The notes: generated by a model not told the origin, from the letters alone. Numbered from the stretch's first letter, positions 19,717 to 29,550 are shown. The stretch: DNA of 64,000 bases from Diaphorobacter caeni (GCF_015354245.1 NZ_JADKYZ010000001.1:806001-870000), one strand, 5' to 3'. Program-made: numbers and translations.

Positions 19717-20556
19717 TTATTTGGTGGCTTGCAGTGTCAGATTCTTGAAGGCCTTGGTCTGCTCCACCAGCGCGGTTTCCACGGGCAGGCGTTCCATGCT
19801 GGATGCGCCGTAGAAGCCGTTGCAGACGGGGCAGTTGGCGAGGATGAAGCGGGCGTCTTCGGGGGAGGCGATGGGGCCGCCGTGGCAGAGGACCAGCACT
19901 TCTGGATTCACCTCGCGCGCGGCTTGTGCGATGGCGTTGATTTCAGTGACGCAGTCGGCGAGGGTGAGCGCGGTGTCGGCGCCAATGCTGCCGCCGGTGG
20001 TGAGGCCCATGTGGGCGACGATGATGTCGGCGCCTGCGGCGGTCATGGCGCGGGCGTCGGAGGGGTTGAAGACGTAGGGCGTGGTCAGCATGTCCTTTTC
20101 GCGGGCCATGCGCACGAGGTCGACTTCGAGCTGGTAGCCCATGCCGGTTTCTTCGAGGTTGGCGCGGAATTTTCCGTCGATGAGACCGACGGTCGGGAAG
20201 TTCTGGATGCCCGCGAAGCCCATGGCTTTCAACTGGTCGAGAAACGGGCCGAAGCTGCAGAACGGATCGGTGCCGTTGACGCCCGCGAGCACTGGCGTGT
20301 GCTTGACGACGGGGAGCACTTCGCGCGCCATGTCGACGACGATTTCATTGGCGTTGCCGTAGGCCAGAAGCCCGGCGAGCGAGCCTCGGCCGGCCATGCG
20401 ATAGCGGCCCGAGTTGTAGATGACGATGAGGTCGATGCCGCCGGCTTCTTCGCATTTGGCAGAGAGGCCTGTGCCCGCGCCGCCGCCGATGATGGGCTGG
20501 CCGTTGGCGATCTGTTGGCGGAAACGGGCGAGGATGGCGCTGCGTTCTTGTGTCAT
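19717..20556 (-). CDS. Phosphoenolpyruvate hydrolase-like TIM-barrel protein
   Basis: A 279-residue TIM barrel of the PEP-hydrolase-like family, which corresponds to the C-terminal half of the tomato Tm-1 protein. It contains [32 protein letters not shown], the [16 protein letters not shown] segment and [17 protein letters not shown]. The bacterial substrate is not established. ATG at 20556 is chosen; the in-frame upstream start at 20598 runs into the partner gene. It follows UPF0261 by 10 bp, so the two halves of Tm-1 are encoded as separate, co-transcribed proteins. Confidence 0.88.
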   Translation of the reverse strand: MTQERSAILARFRQQIANGQPIIGGGAGTGLSAKCEEAGGIDLIVIYNSGRYRMAGRGSLAGLLAYGNANEIVVDMAREVLPVVKHTPVLAGVNGTDPFCSFGPFLDQLKAMGFAGIQNFPTVGLIDGKFRANLEETGMGYQLEVDLVRMAREKDMLTTPYVFNPSDARAMTAAGADIIVAHMGLTTGGSIGADTALTLADCVTEINAIAQAAREVNPEVLVLCHGGPIASPEDARFILANCPVCNGFYGASSMERLPVETALVEQTKAFKNLTLQATK

Positions 20557-20566
20557 GTGGGTTTTC

Positions 20567-21769
20567 TCAGAGGATGTCGTTGAAGTGCTGGACCGCAATG
20601 GCGGCGAATTCCGGCGAGTTGATGGCGTGCGGCACGCGGATCACGCGGCGCAGGTCGGTCTGGCGGACGGTGTCTTCGATGGTCTTGAAGAGCGCGGCGT
20701 CGGCCTCGGGGTCGTGAAAGGGCATGCCCGGCGCGTCGAGCACCGACACGCCGCCCTCGGGCAACAGAAAGCGCACGGGGCCGATGCTGCGGTTGAGCTT
20801 TTCGCCGATGAAGCGGCCCATGGCGATGTTTTCTTCCACGGTCGTGCGCATCAGCGTGATCTGCGGGTTGTGCACGTAGAGATTGCGGGCCTTGAATGAA
20901 GCGGGCACGCTGTCTTTGGCGCCGAAGTTCACCATGTCGAGCGCGCCGCACGAGCCCACGTAGGGCAGAGGGCGCTCGGCCAGAAAGTCGAAGCGCTGAG
21001 GCGTCGCGGGCAGCACGCCGCCGAACAGCAGGTCGCAGACCTCGGTGGTGGTGATGTCGAGCACGCCCGCGAAGAAACCGCCGGCCGCGAGCTTTTCCAT
21101 CGACTGGCCGCCGATGCCGGTGGCGTGGAACACCATGCATTCATATCGCGCGCCGAGCTGCTCGGTGATCTGCGTGATGCAGGGCGTGGTCACGCCGAAC
21201 ATGGTGAGGCCGAGCGCGGGCTTGTCGTCGCGCGTTTCATCGCGCGCGCCGCTTGCCATGCCTGCAATCGCGTTGGCGGCGTTGGAGAGCACGACGCGCG
21301 AGATGCTGTTGAGGCCCGCGATGTCGGTGATCGAGTTGACCATGTAGATGTCGTTCGGCCCGACGTAGTCGGCCACGTTGCCGGCCGCCATGGTCGAGAC
21401 CATGACGCGCGGCGTGCCAACGGGCAGCGCGCGCATGCCCTGCGTGACGATGACGGTTCCCCCCGAACCGCCAAGGCCGATCACGCCACCTACGTCGGTA
21501 CGCGCACGGATGAAGTGCTCGAAGGCGGTGCCCATGGCCGCCACGGCCGTGCCGCGGTCACCAGTGAACACGGCTTCCGCCCCCTGCGGGTGGCTGGCGG
21601 CGACGATTTTCGCGTTGAAGTCGGCGGTGGGCGAGGGGTGCTGGGTGGACACATCCACCAGCATCGCCTTGAGGCCCTGCATGCGGATGCGGTTGGCGAC
21701 GTAGGCCAGCTCGGCCTCCTTGGTGTCGCAGCAGCCGACGACGTAGATCGTGCGGGTCGCGTGGTTCAT
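20567..21769 (-). CDS. UPF0261 / Tm-1-like ATP-binding domain protein
   Basis: A 400-residue member of UPF0261, related to the N-terminal ATP-binding half of tomato Tm-1, which binds tobamovirus replication proteins. The N-terminus [54 protein letters not shown] and the C-terminal [19 protein letters not shown] are family landmarks. The reaction in bacteria is unknown. It is the first gene of a leftward pair with the TIM-barrel partner and is divergent from a MocR regulator 120 bp away, which probably controls it. Confidence 0.9.
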   Translation of the reverse strand: MNHATRTIYVVGCCDTKEAELAYVANRIRMQGLKAMLVDVSTQHPSPTADFNAKIVAASHPQGAEAVFTGDRGTAVAAMGTAFEHFIRARTDVGGVIGLGGSGGTVIVTQGMRALPVGTPRVMVSTMAAGNVADYVGPNDIYMVNSITDIAGLNSISRVVLSNAANAIAGMASGARDETRDDKPALGLTMFGVTTPCITQITEQLGARYECMVFHATGIGGQSMEKLAAGGFFAGVLDITTTEVCDLLFGGVLPATPQRFDFLAERPLPYVGSCGALDMVNFGAKDSVPASFKARNLYVHNPQITLMRTTVEENIAMGRFIGEKLNRSIGPVRFLLPEGGVSVLDAPGMPFHDPEADAALFKTIEDTVRQTDLRRVIRVPHAINSPEFAAIAVQHFNDIL

Positions 21770-21865
21770 GGCTTGGCTCCTGGTTCGTTGTGAGTGGGTG
21801 GGCCGGGCGAGGATGGCCCTTCGGCTCCGGTTGCTAAGTTGCCGGAAGTCGATGGCTCTGGCAAA

Positions 21866-21887
21866 GTCCAGTTGAAGGAAACTGGAC
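21866..21887. promoter_or_regulatory. Inverted repeat over the MocR ribosome binding site
   Basis: GTCCAGTT and AACTGGAC form a perfect 8-bp inverted repeat with a 6-base spacer, GAAGGA, which is itself the ribosome binding site of the gene starting at 21889. It could be an operator for the MocR regulator acting on itself and the divergent Tm-1-like pair, or an RNA hairpin hiding the ribosome binding site. Confidence 0.5.
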
Positions 21888-21888
21888 C

Positions 21889-23367
21889 ATGAAACGAATT
21901 TCTGCCGCCCGCGTGAGTCGGCTGATCACCGGCTGGCAGGCGGGTGGGCCGAGCGGCGAGAGGCGCAGCTTGGCCGAGCGCCTGTGCCTTGCGCTTGGCA
22001 AGCTGATCGCCGCGCGCGAGTTGCCGGTGGGCGCGTTGATGCCGTCCGAGCGCACGTTGGCCGAGGCGCTGGTGGTGAGCCGTGGCACGGTGGTGGCCGC
22101 CTACGTGCTGCTGCGCGATGCGCGCTTCGTGAGCAGCCAGCAGGGCAGCGGCTACCGGATCATCGCGTCGTCGAACTCTCCGGGCGAGGTGCACAACCGG
22201 CTGGTCGGCGAGGTGGTCGCGACGCCGCAGGACATCGACATGAGCAGCGGCGCGCTGCAGTCGTCGCCCACGCTGGTCGATCTGCTCTCGGGTCTGCAGG
22301 GCGCCGATCTGGCGAGCATGGTGACGGGACTGGGCTACGACGCCTACGGCCTGCCGCAGTTGCGCTCGGCCGTGGCGCGCTATTACACGGATCTGGGCCT
22401 TGCCACGGGCAGTGATCAGATCCTCATCACCAGCGGCGCGCAGCAGGCAGTGTGGCTGCTGGCGAATGCACTGGTCGATTCGTCGGATCTCGTGCTCGTG
22501 GAGGACCCGAGCTATCGTGGATCGATGGAGGCGTTTCGTCGCCGCAATGCGCGTCTCGCGGCGACGCCCGTGACAAGCGGTGGCTTTGACTGGCAGGCGC
22601 TGGAGCGGCATCTGCGCCAGCATCCAACCTTGTTCTATCTGTTCGCCGATGGGCAGAACCCGACCGGCCGCTCGCTCGACCAGGCGGCGCGCGAACGGCT
22701 CGCCGCGCTGCTGGCCAGGTATCCGACCTTCATCGTGGAGGATGGGTCGCAGTGCGAGCTGGGTCTGCAGAGCGACGTGCCGCCGCAGCCGCTCGCTGCG
22801 CTCTGCGATCCCGAACGCGTGGCCACGATCGGCACCCTGTCCAAGCTGTTCTGGGGCGGTCTGCGCGTGGGTTGGATTCGCGCGAGCACGGCGGTGACAG
22901 CGCGGCTCGCGAGCATGAAGGCGGTCAACGATCTGGGGTCGTCGCGTTTCGATCAGCGCATCGCGGTCGAGCTGTTCGAGCGCCTGCCCGAGGCCCGCGT
23001 GTGGCGGCACGGCGAGATCCGCAACGCGCTGCGCGCCGCCGAGCGGATCGTGCGCGAGCATGGCGGCGCCGACTGGCAATGGCATGCGCCCGATGGCGGC
23101 ACGGCCATGTGGATCCGCATTCCCGGCGCGCACGCGGTGGCGCTGTGCCAGGCGGCGGCGCGGCAGGGGCTGTTGATTTCGTCGGGGCCCGCGTATTCGG
23201 TGACAGAAGGTTTTGGCGACTGCATCCGCCTGCCTTTCGTGCGGCCCGAATCCATGCTCGTCTACACCGTTGAATTGATTGCGGGATTGCTCGCGCGGCA
23301 GTCGGCGGTGGCGGGTGATGGCCATGCGCCGCCGGTTCCTCCGGAGGCACTGCGAGGCAAGGATTGA
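21889..23367 (+). CDS. MocR-type (GntR/aminotransferase fusion) regulator
   Basis: A 492-residue transcription factor. It has an N-terminal GntR winged helix (about 25-95: LCLALGKLIAARELPVGALMPSERTLAEAL then SRGTVVAAY) and a class I aminotransferase-like domain (about 120-470) with ADGQNPTGR, VEDGSQCEL and the PLP lysine in TLSKLFWGGLRVGWIRA. Such proteins sense PLP or an amino-compound ligand. Its position, divergent from the UPF0261 unit and with a perfect inverted repeat at its start, suggests it controls that pair. The downstream aldehyde dehydrogenase may also be in its regulon. Confidence 0.9.
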   Translation: MKRISAARVSRLITGWQAGGPSGERRSLAERLCLALGKLIAARELPVGALMPSERTLAEALVVSRGTVVAAYVLLRDARFVSSQQGSGYRIIASSNSPGEVHNRLVGEVVATPQDIDMSSGALQSSPTLVDLLSGLQGADLASMVTGLGYDAYGLPQLRSAVARYYTDLGLATGSDQILITSGAQQAVWLLANALVDSSDLVLVEDPSYRGSMEAFRRRNARLAATPVTSGGFDWQALERHLRQHPTLFYLFADGQNPTGRSLDQAARERLAALLARYPTFIVEDGSQCELGLQSDVPPQPLAALCDPERVATIGTLSKLFWGGLRVGWIRASTAVTARLASMKAVNDLGSSRFDQRIAVELFERLPEARVWRHGEIRNALRAAERIVREHGGADWQWHAPDGGTAMWIRIPGAHAVALCQAAARQGLLISSGPAYSVTEGFGDCIRLPFVRPESMLVYTVELIAGLLARQSAVAGDGHAPPVPPEALRGKD

Positions 23368-23437
23368 TACAAATTCTTGGCGGCGCATCGGGGTAGTTCC
23401 CGGGCGTGCCGCATCGCGCCGATATGATGGACAGTCT

Positions 23438-24886
23438 ATGACCAGCTACACGCATCCCGAGGCCATTCGTCAACTGTTCGAGCTGCAGCGTCAGGCCAGC
23501 CGCGCGCAGGTGGATGTGCCGCTGCTGGTTAGGCGCGAGCGGCTGCTCAGGCTGCAGAAACTCATCGAAGAAAACATGCCGGTGCTCTGCGCTGCCGTGC
23601 AGGCCGACTTCGGCATGCGCTCGCCGCGCCTCACCGAGGTGGCCGACTTCTTCGTGCTGCGCGCGCAGCTCTCGCATGTGCTCAAGAAGCTCTCCAAATG
23701 GATGAAGCCGCGCCGCGCGCGCACGCCGCTGTATCTGATGCCGGCGAGCGCCCACGTGCAGACGCAGCCGCTAGGAGTGGTGGGCGTGATCGCGCCATGG
23801 AACTACCCGGTGCAGCTCGCGCTTGGCCCGGCCATTGATGCGCTGGCCGCGGGCAACCGCGTGATCATCAAGCCGAGCGAGCTCACGCCGCATACCTCGG
23901 CGCAGCTGGCTGCGCTGGTCTCCCAGTTTTTCGCGCCTGACGAGATGTGCGTGGTGCAGGGCGATGCGGCAATCGCCGCGCTCGTGGCCTCGCTGCCGTT
24001 CGATCACCTGGTGTTCACCGGCTCGACGCAGATCGGCCGCAAGGTAGCGCAGGCGGCGGCCGCCAATCTCACGCCGACCACGCTTGAGCTCGGCGGCAAG
24101 TCGCCGTGCATCATCGATGCCGATTGCGACCTGGATGACGCGGCGCTCAAGATCGCGCACGGCAAGCTGCTCAACGGCGGCCAGACCTGCATCGCGCCCG
24201 ACTATCTGCTGCTGCCGCGCGGCAAGGAGGGGGCGTTCACCGAGGCGTATCGCGCGGCGGTCGCCAGGCTGTTTCCGTATTTCGAGGGCAATCCGGACTA
24301 CGCCTCGATCATCGATTCGCGTCACCTCGCGCGTCTGCGCAACATGCTGCAGCAGGCCCAGACCCAGGGAGCGGACGTGCAGGTGATGGCGCAGCAGCCG
24401 GGAACGCCACCGCCGCCGCCCACCAGCATCGGCGATGGCGTGGCGCGGCAGATGCCGCCCACGCTGGTGTTCGGCGCGACGCAGGACATGCAGCTCATGC
24501 AGGAGGAAATCTTCGGCCCGATTCTGCCGGTGGTGGTCTACGACCGGCTCGACGACGCCATCACGCTGATCAACAACGGCCCGAGGCCGCTCGCGCTCTA
24601 CTGGTTCGGCAAGAGCGACTCGGTGCGCGATTCGGTGCTCCAGCGCACCGTGAGCGGCGGCGTGAGCGTGAACGACACGCTCATGCACATCACGCACGAT
24701 GGGTTGTCGTTCGGCGGAGTGGGAGACAGTGGCTGGGGCGGCTACCACGGAGAGGCGGGCTACCTGCGTTTCAGCCATCAAAAATCGGTGCTGGTGCAAT
24801 CGCGATTTTCAATGGGCGCCATGCTTTATCCGCCTTATGGCCCCCAATTTGACCGTATCATGTCGCTGCTGCACAAACTGTTCTGA
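23438..24886 (+). CDS. Aldehyde dehydrogenase, coniferyl-aldehyde type
   Basis: A 482-residue NAD(P)-dependent aldehyde dehydrogenase. The catalytic cysteine is Cys251 in GGQTCIAPD and the general base is Glu217 in LELGGKSP. The cofactor-region motifs APWNYPVQL and VFTGST are present. The short N-terminus, and C-terminal membrane-proximal basic/hydrophobic ending FDRIMSLLHKLF, match coniferyl-aldehyde or long-chain fatty aldehyde dehydrogenases. ATG at 23438 is chosen over the in-frame upstream start that lies inside the regulator gene. Substrate is inferred from family only. Confidence 0.9.
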   Translation: MTSYTHPEAIRQLFELQRQASRAQVDVPLLVRRERLLRLQKLIEENMPVLCAAVQADFGMRSPRLTEVADFFVLRAQLSHVLKKLSKWMKPRRARTPLYLMPASAHVQTQPLGVVGVIAPWNYPVQLALGPAIDALAAGNRVIIKPSELTPHTSAQLAALVSQFFAPDEMCVVQGDAAIAALVASLPFDHLVFTGSTQIGRKVAQAAAANLTPTTLELGGKSPCIIDADCDLDDAALKIAHGKLLNGGQTCIAPDYLLLPRGKEGAFTEAYRAAVARLFPYFEGNPDYASIIDSRHLARLRNMLQQAQTQGADVQVMAQQPGTPPPPPTSIGDGVARQMPPTLVFGATQDMQLMQEEIFGPILPVVVYDRLDDAITLINNGPRPLALYWFGKSDSVRDSVLQRTVSGGVSVNDTLMHITHDGLSFGGVGDSGWGGYHGEAGYLRFSHQKSVLVQSRFSMGAMLYPPYGPQFDRIMSLLHKLF

Positions 24887-25064
24887 TCAGGATTCGAGAG
24901 CACTGTGTGCGGTGAGGCCAGGCACCTTCTGGGTGCTGCCACCTGATCCCGGTTCGCGCCTTATTGGTGTGATAGAGCTGCTATGAACCATGTTGGCCAT
25001 TTAGGCAAGCAGAACATGGAAAAAGCAGCTTGGGCGCTATGGAAAAAAACGAGCGCGTGAGTCC

Positions 25065-25096
25065 AACCCACATTTTTGCGAGAATGTTGGGTTTTT
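25065..25096 (+). terminator. Intrinsic terminator upstream of the GNAT gene
   Basis: AACCCA-CATT pairs with AATG-T-TGGGTT (one bulged T, loop TTTGCGAG), followed by TTTTT. It lies 180 bp after the aldehyde dehydrogenase, and the acetyltransferase starts 29 bp beyond. The 240-bp gap holds no other recognisable gene. Confidence 0.65.
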
Positions 25097-25124
25097 CGTT
25101 GTTTCACACGTTTTCGTTTAGTCC

Positions 25125-25649
25125 ATGTCCAGTATTCAGGTTCGTCCCGCGACACTTCGCGATGCCAAAGCCATTGCCCAGGTTCACACTGCTTCCGCGC
25201 TGGAGGCATACCGAGGTCTGGTTCCCGACGACCAACTGAAATCCATGTCTTCGGTGGAAAAGCGTCAGGCGTACTGGCGCGAGGCCATCGAGTATTGCGA
25301 ACCTCAGGTTCAGGTCGCCGTTGACGGCGACAAGATCGTTGGTTTTGTCGGTTTCGATCGCTCACGCGATGAAAAGAGTCGCCCCACCACAGGCGAAATT
25401 TGGGCCATCTACGCCTCCCCCACGCACTGGAACAAGGGTGTGGGTCTGGCGTTGTGGGATGCCGCGCGTGACGGCCTTCAGGAAGAAGGCTGCACTACCG
25501 TCACCTCATGGGTGCCGCTGCGCAATGAGCGTGCACTGCGCTTCCACGAAATGGCCGGTTTCAAGCGCGAAATGACCACCGCCAAGACGCACGTCATCGC
25601 TGGCGTGAAGGTCGAGGAAGTGCGCCTGAAACGCCCGGTCCACGGTTGA
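25125..25649 (+). CDS. GNAT-family N-acetyltransferase
   Basis: A 174-residue acetyltransferase using acetyl-CoA. The N-terminal VRPATLRDAKAIAQVH, the beta-4 strand EIWAIYASPTHWNKGVGLALWDAA (with the Q/RxxGxG/A-like loop as NKGVGLAL), and the C-terminal NERALRFHEMAGF are typical. The substrate amine is unknown. It starts 29 bp after a terminator hairpin, so its promoter must overlap or lie within that hairpin region, or it depends on readthrough. Confidence 0.9.
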   Translation: MSSIQVRPATLRDAKAIAQVHTASALEAYRGLVPDDQLKSMSSVEKRQAYWREAIEYCEPQVQVAVDGDKIVGFVGFDRSRDEKSRPTTGEIWAIYASPTHWNKGVGLALWDAARDGLQEEGCTTVTSWVPLRNERALRFHEMAGFKREMTTAKTHVIAGVKVEEVRLKRPVHG

Positions 25650-25735
25650 TTGACAATGCGCCTGTGGCGGCCGACGGCATGTTGTCGGCGCCGCAGCGCC
25701 ATGTGACCGGGTCTTCTGCCTAGCACCTATCTGCC

Positions 25736-26743
25736 ATGCAACTGCTGCTGGCCCCGATGGAGGGGCTTCTGGATTTCGTTCTGCGCGATGTGCTGACCCG
25801 TGTGGGCGGCTCGGATCGCTGCGTGTCGGAATTCATTCGCGTCACCGGCAGGCTGATCCCGGACCATGTTTTCTACCGCTACATCCCCGAGTTGCACAAC
25901 GGCTGCCGAACGCTGTCCGGCGTGCCCGTGCGCCCGCAGCTGCTTGGTTCCGATCCCGAGAGCCTGGCCGAGAACGCGGCGCGGCTTGCGCAGCTGGGTC
26001 CCTTCGGCGTCGATCTGAATTTCGGCTGCCCCGCCAAGGTCGTGAACCGGCATGGTGGCGGGGCCTCGCTGCTCCGCGAGCCCGATCGCATCGGCCGCGT
26101 CGTCGAAGCGGTGCGCCGCGCCGTGCCCGCGCACATGGTCGTCTCGACCAAGATGCGTCTGGGCTACGACGACGACAGTCTTTCGATCGACTGCGCGCAG
26201 GCCATGGCTGGTGGTGGCTCCGGCGAGCTGGTCGTGCATGCGCGCACCAAAGCCGATGGTTATCGCCCGCCCGCATATTGGGAGCGTATCCCGGCGATCC
26301 GCGATGCGGTGACGATCCCCGTGATCGCCAACGGCGAGATCTGGACCGTGGATGACGCGCTGCGCTGCCGCCGCGAATCCGGCTGCGACGACATCATGCT
26401 TGGCCGCGGCATCGTCGCCGATCCCGGTCTCGCGCATGCGATCCGCCATGTGGATGCAGGCCATCCGCCCGCCACCATCGTCGCGTGGCAAGACCTCGGT
26501 CCGCACATCATTCGCTTCTGGCAGATGGTCTGCGCTGACCTCGAGCCCGCGCAGCGCGCAGGTCGTCTCAAGCAGTGGCTGAACCTGATGCGCCGACGCT
26601 TTCCCGAAGCCGAGGCCGCGTTCACCCATCTCCGCACCATGCGCAATCAGCGCGACATCACCGCCTGGCTCAAGACGCAGCACGGCGATTTCGAAGTCAC
26701 CGAGCCGACGCAGAAAGAAGTCGACTGGCAGCTCACACACTGA
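25736..26743 (+). CDS. dusC: tRNA-dihydrouridine(16) synthase
   Basis: An FMN-dependent tRNA-modifying enzyme of 335 residues that reduces uridine 16 of the D-loop. The catalytic cysteine is Cys98 in DLNFGCPAKVVNRHGGGASLL, the same number as in E. coli DusC. The FMN/tRNA-binding motifs VSTKMRLGYDD, VHARTK and VIANGEI are present. A C-terminal helical domain (about 245-335) completes the family length. It stands alone, tail to tail with the phospholipase D gene, with 17 bp between stops. Confidence 0.93.
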   Translation: MQLLLAPMEGLLDFVLRDVLTRVGGSDRCVSEFIRVTGRLIPDHVFYRYIPELHNGCRTLSGVPVRPQLLGSDPESLAENAARLAQLGPFGVDLNFGCPAKVVNRHGGGASLLREPDRIGRVVEAVRRAVPAHMVVSTKMRLGYDDDSLSIDCAQAMAGGGSGELVVHARTKADGYRPPAYWERIPAIRDAVTIPVIANGEIWTVDDALRCRRESGCDDIMLGRGIVADPGLAHAIRHVDAGHPPATIVAWQDLGPHIIRFWQMVCADLEPAQRAGRLKQWLNLMRRRFPEAEAAFTHLRTMRNQRDITAWLKTQHGDFEVTEPTQKEVDWQLTH

Positions 26744-26760
26744 GCTGGCAGCCTAACCCG

Positions 26761-28692
26761 TTACAGCACCGAATCGGGCACCAACGGGGCGATGATCTGC
26801 AGCATCATCCGCAGTGGCAGGCTGGTGTCGGGATCGGTGGTTTCTTCCTTCAGATCGCTGTTCTGCGGAGGCTTCCAGAGCAGATCGCCGTTCTCCAGCA
26901 CGACATGCCAGGAGCCGAGGATCAGCCCCGGTTCGATGAGGCGCACGGTCTCGGCCGACAGTCGGTCGCTGCGCACCAGCACCGCGATCTCCGTGTTCTG
27001 CAGCTTGGAGCGCTGGTCGAGGTTCATGGAGCCAATCACGGTGAGCTTGCCATCGAGCACCAGCATCTTGGAATGCAGCATCACCCGCTTGGCTTGCTGC
27101 GTGGCATTGCCCGTGCTGCCCATGCCGAACGCAGCGCGCAGATTGCTGGGATCACTGACCAGTTCGTAGAGCTCCACCCCGTTCTTGAGCAGTTGCTTGC
27201 GATAGCGCGCGTAGCCGATGTGCGCCACCGGCGCATCGTTGGAGGCCAGCGAGTTGGTCAGTATGCGCACACGCACGCCCCGGTCCACGGCCGCCTTGAA
27301 CACGGCCATCATCCGCTCGCCAGGAACGAAGTAGGGCGAGACGACGAGCAGATCCTTCTGCACATAGCCGATCAGACTGATGAGTCCATCGACGACCGAG
27401 TCGTCGCTTTGTGTCGGAGAAGGCGTGGACGATGATGACGTGGGAGTTGCGCCGGGAAGCGAGTCGTTCGCCGCGGTGCCCCGCAGCGTCTTCACCGGTT
27501 GATCGCTGGTGAGCGTCGAGGGTTGAGCGGTCATCGGATCAGACTTCCCCTCGGCATCCACTGCAGGAATCTTGCCGGGCTTGTCCGCCAGCATGACCGC
27601 ATTGGCCCAGATCAGCGGCGCCTTCTTCAGGTCAAGCGCCTTCATGTCCCAGACCTGCGCGCGTTGTTCCGTGCTGATGGCATCCTTGTCGCCAGGCCGG
27701 GGCTCGCCATCGGGCGGCTGCGGTCGGGCTGCGGTGGCGCGGCGAGATTCCGGCGCCGGAGAGGCCATGCCCTGCGACTCGGCGTTCACCGCTCTCCCGC
27801 CGTCGCTCGCATCGGACTGCGCATCGCGCTTCGCAATCTCCGCGCGCATCCGGTCCAGCTCTTTCTTTTCAATCAGCGACTGCACCGGATATGCCCGCTC
27901 GTTGTTCCAGTACTCATCAAAGCTGCGCGACAGATCCTGCACCAGCGGCCCAGCGATCAGCACATCGGCATCAATGAAGTTGGACTCCGCATTCCCAAAA
28001 TACGAGTCCCCGAGATTGCGTCCACCCATCACGCCCATCACGTTGTCCGCGAGAAAAAGCTTGTTGTGCATGCGCTGCTGCGCCCGCTGAAAATCGGTCG
28101 CCGCATGCCACATCCGGCTCACCGGATTCTCCCGATCGCCGGGCAGCGGATTGAACATCCGCATCTGCACATTCGGCACGAACGCCATCCGCATCACCAG
28201 CGCATTGCGCCCCGTGCCATGAAAGTCGTCCAACAGAATCCGCACCCGCACCCCCCGCCGGGCAGCGTCCGCGATCGCCCGCATCAACCGCTCGGTACTC
28301 GCATCCGCATGGATGGCGTAGTACTGCAGATCAAGCGACTGCCGCGCATTCTCGATCAACGCGAGACGGCTGCCATAGGCCATCTGAGGCCCGGACAGAA
28401 GCATGAACCCGGAGGCGTTGGCACCGGCTTTGTTTTCCTTTTGCTTGCGGGATTGGGTGAGTTGGGGAAGCGGTGCGTTGGGGGCCGGTTTGGAGGCGTG
28501 GGTGACGGGGCGGTCTACGTTGGAGGGGAGGGTGGGGGTGGAGCAGGCGGTGAGGAGTGCAACCAACGCAAGTCCGCCAACGATGCTGAAAATCTCGCGA
28601 CCCAAAGGAATCAAAGCAATCAATTGCTCCAAACCGATTTGGAAGCTTTTTGATTTGAATTCATCATCAAGAGTGACTGGATGTTTGTTCAT
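26761..28692 (-). CDS. Phospholipase D-family lipoprotein, ClsC-like
   Basis: A 643-residue protein with two HKD motifs: His209/Lys211/Asp216 (MHNKLFLAD) with GGRNLGDSYF, and LHSKMLVLDG with IGSMNLDQRS near residue 540. The order matches cardiolipin synthase C-like enzymes. A hydrophobic run ending LLTAC at Cys50 is a lipobox, so membrane anchoring is likely. The start is debatable because 30 residues precede the signal; a TTG nearer the hydrophobic run would give a normal lipoprotein signal. Between the HKD motifs is an unusual low-complexity insert (about 290-440) rich in Ser, Pro, Asp and Thr. Confidence 0.88.
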   Translation of the reverse strand: MNKHPVTLDDEFKSKSFQIGLEQLIALIPLGREIFSIVGGLALVALLTACSTPTLPSNVDRPVTHASKPAPNAPLPQLTQSRKQKENKAGANASGFMLLSGPQMAYGSRLALIENARQSLDLQYYAIHADASTERLMRAIADAARRGVRVRILLDDFHGTGRNALVMRMAFVPNVQMRMFNPLPGDRENPVSRMWHAATDFQRAQQRMHNKLFLADNVMGVMGGRNLGDSYFGNAESNFIDADVLIAGPLVQDLSRSFDEYWNNERAYPVQSLIEKKELDRMRAEIAKRDAQSDASDGGRAVNAESQGMASPAPESRRATAARPQPPDGEPRPGDKDAISTEQRAQVWDMKALDLKKAPLIWANAVMLADKPGKIPAVDAEGKSDPMTAQPSTLTSDQPVKTLRGTAANDSLPGATPTSSSSTPSPTQSDDSVVDGLISLIGYVQKDLLVVSPYFVPGERMMAVFKAAVDRGVRVRILTNSLASNDAPVAHIGYARYRKQLLKNGVELYELVSDPSNLRAAFGMGSTGNATQQAKRVMLHSKMLVLDGKLTVIGSMNLDQRSKLQNTEIAVLVRSDRLSAETVRLIEPGLILGSWHVVLENGDLLWKPPQNSDLKEETTDPDTSLPLRMMLQIIAPLVPDSVL

Positions 28693-28956
28693 TGTTCCTA
28701 GCACCTCATGCTGTGCCCGGACGAACGCACGCAGACTCGCGCGCAATCGTGAGTTCGTTCCATTGTCGATGCAAGTTTTGCCAATTTGCGCGGCAAGCGG
28801 ACGTCGCCTGCAGAAAAGGAACTTCTCCTACTTTTGGGATGCGTGCCCGCGCACATGCCCAATGGGCTCAATCAGCGCGTCTCTATCAGGATCAACGGCA
28901 AAGCCGGACTGACACGCGGTTTCTTAAAGTCTCATTTTGTAACCATAATCACCATT

Positions 28957-29550
28957 ATGGATACACCATGCCCAGATCCTTTCGTCCGGCGTGCCAGAGG
29001 GCTCACCTTGATAGAGTTGCTCGTCACGCTCGCCATCGCTGCCATTTTGAGCACCTTGGCTGCGCCCTCGCTCAAGGAGTTCATCGTGCGCAGTCGGATG
29101 AACAATGTGACGAGCGAGTTCTCGGGCGCGGTGCTGAAAGCACGCAATGAGGCTGTCAATCGCAATGTGTGTGCTTCCATGTGCTTGAGCACGACGGCAA
29201 TGAGCGATGAGCCGAGCTGTGCGGACTCGGGAACGGATTGGCAAACCGGCTGGATTGTGTTTCTCAATCCGACTTGCGACAGCGCCAAAATCGATCCATC
29301 GCTCAGTGATGTGATCGTTGCGAGGGGATCTACGGACGAACGGATTCATCTCGAAAACAGCGACGCTGCCTATCTTCATTTCAATGCACGTGGAAATCCG
29401 AAGCTGAGCGCAACTCGCATTTTCAAATTGACCTATGGCACCGGTGAAGATGACGCCATGACACAGCGATTCGGATTGAATGTCTGCCTGGACAGCATGG
29501 GCCGAACCAGAACCATACCGAGGGACAAGGCATGCGCCGCTTACAACTGA
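28957..29550 (+). CDS. fimT: Type IV minor pilin, FimT/GspH type
   Basis: A 197-residue pseudopilin and the first gene of a minor-pilin operon. The prepilin peptidase site is RRARG/LTLIELLVTLAI, with the Glu at +5 and a hydrophobic helix after it. Six cysteines suggest disulphides. FimT-type pilins prime pilus assembly and, in related bacteria, bind DNA for natural transformation. ATG at 28957 gives a leader of about 15 residues, and longer readings are discarded. It overlaps pilV by 19 bases. The 260 bp upstream, between it and the divergent phospholipase gene, must hold the operon promoter; I could not fix it. Confidence 0.9.
   Translation: MDTPCPDPFVRRARGLTLIELLVTLAIAAILSTLAAPSLKEFIVRSRMNNVTSEFSGAVLKARNEAVNRNVCASMCLSTTAMSDEPSCADSGTDWQTGWIVFLNPTCDSAKIDPSLSDVIVARGSTDERIHLENSDAAYLHFNARGNPKLSATRIFKLTYGTGEDDAMTQRFGLNVCLDSMGRTRTIPRDKACAAYN

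Noticed and set aside
28900-28956. Sigma-54 promoter before fimT (TGACACGCGGTTTCT-like)
   Set aside because: The GG and GC core doublets are not both present; the match is too weak to report as a site.
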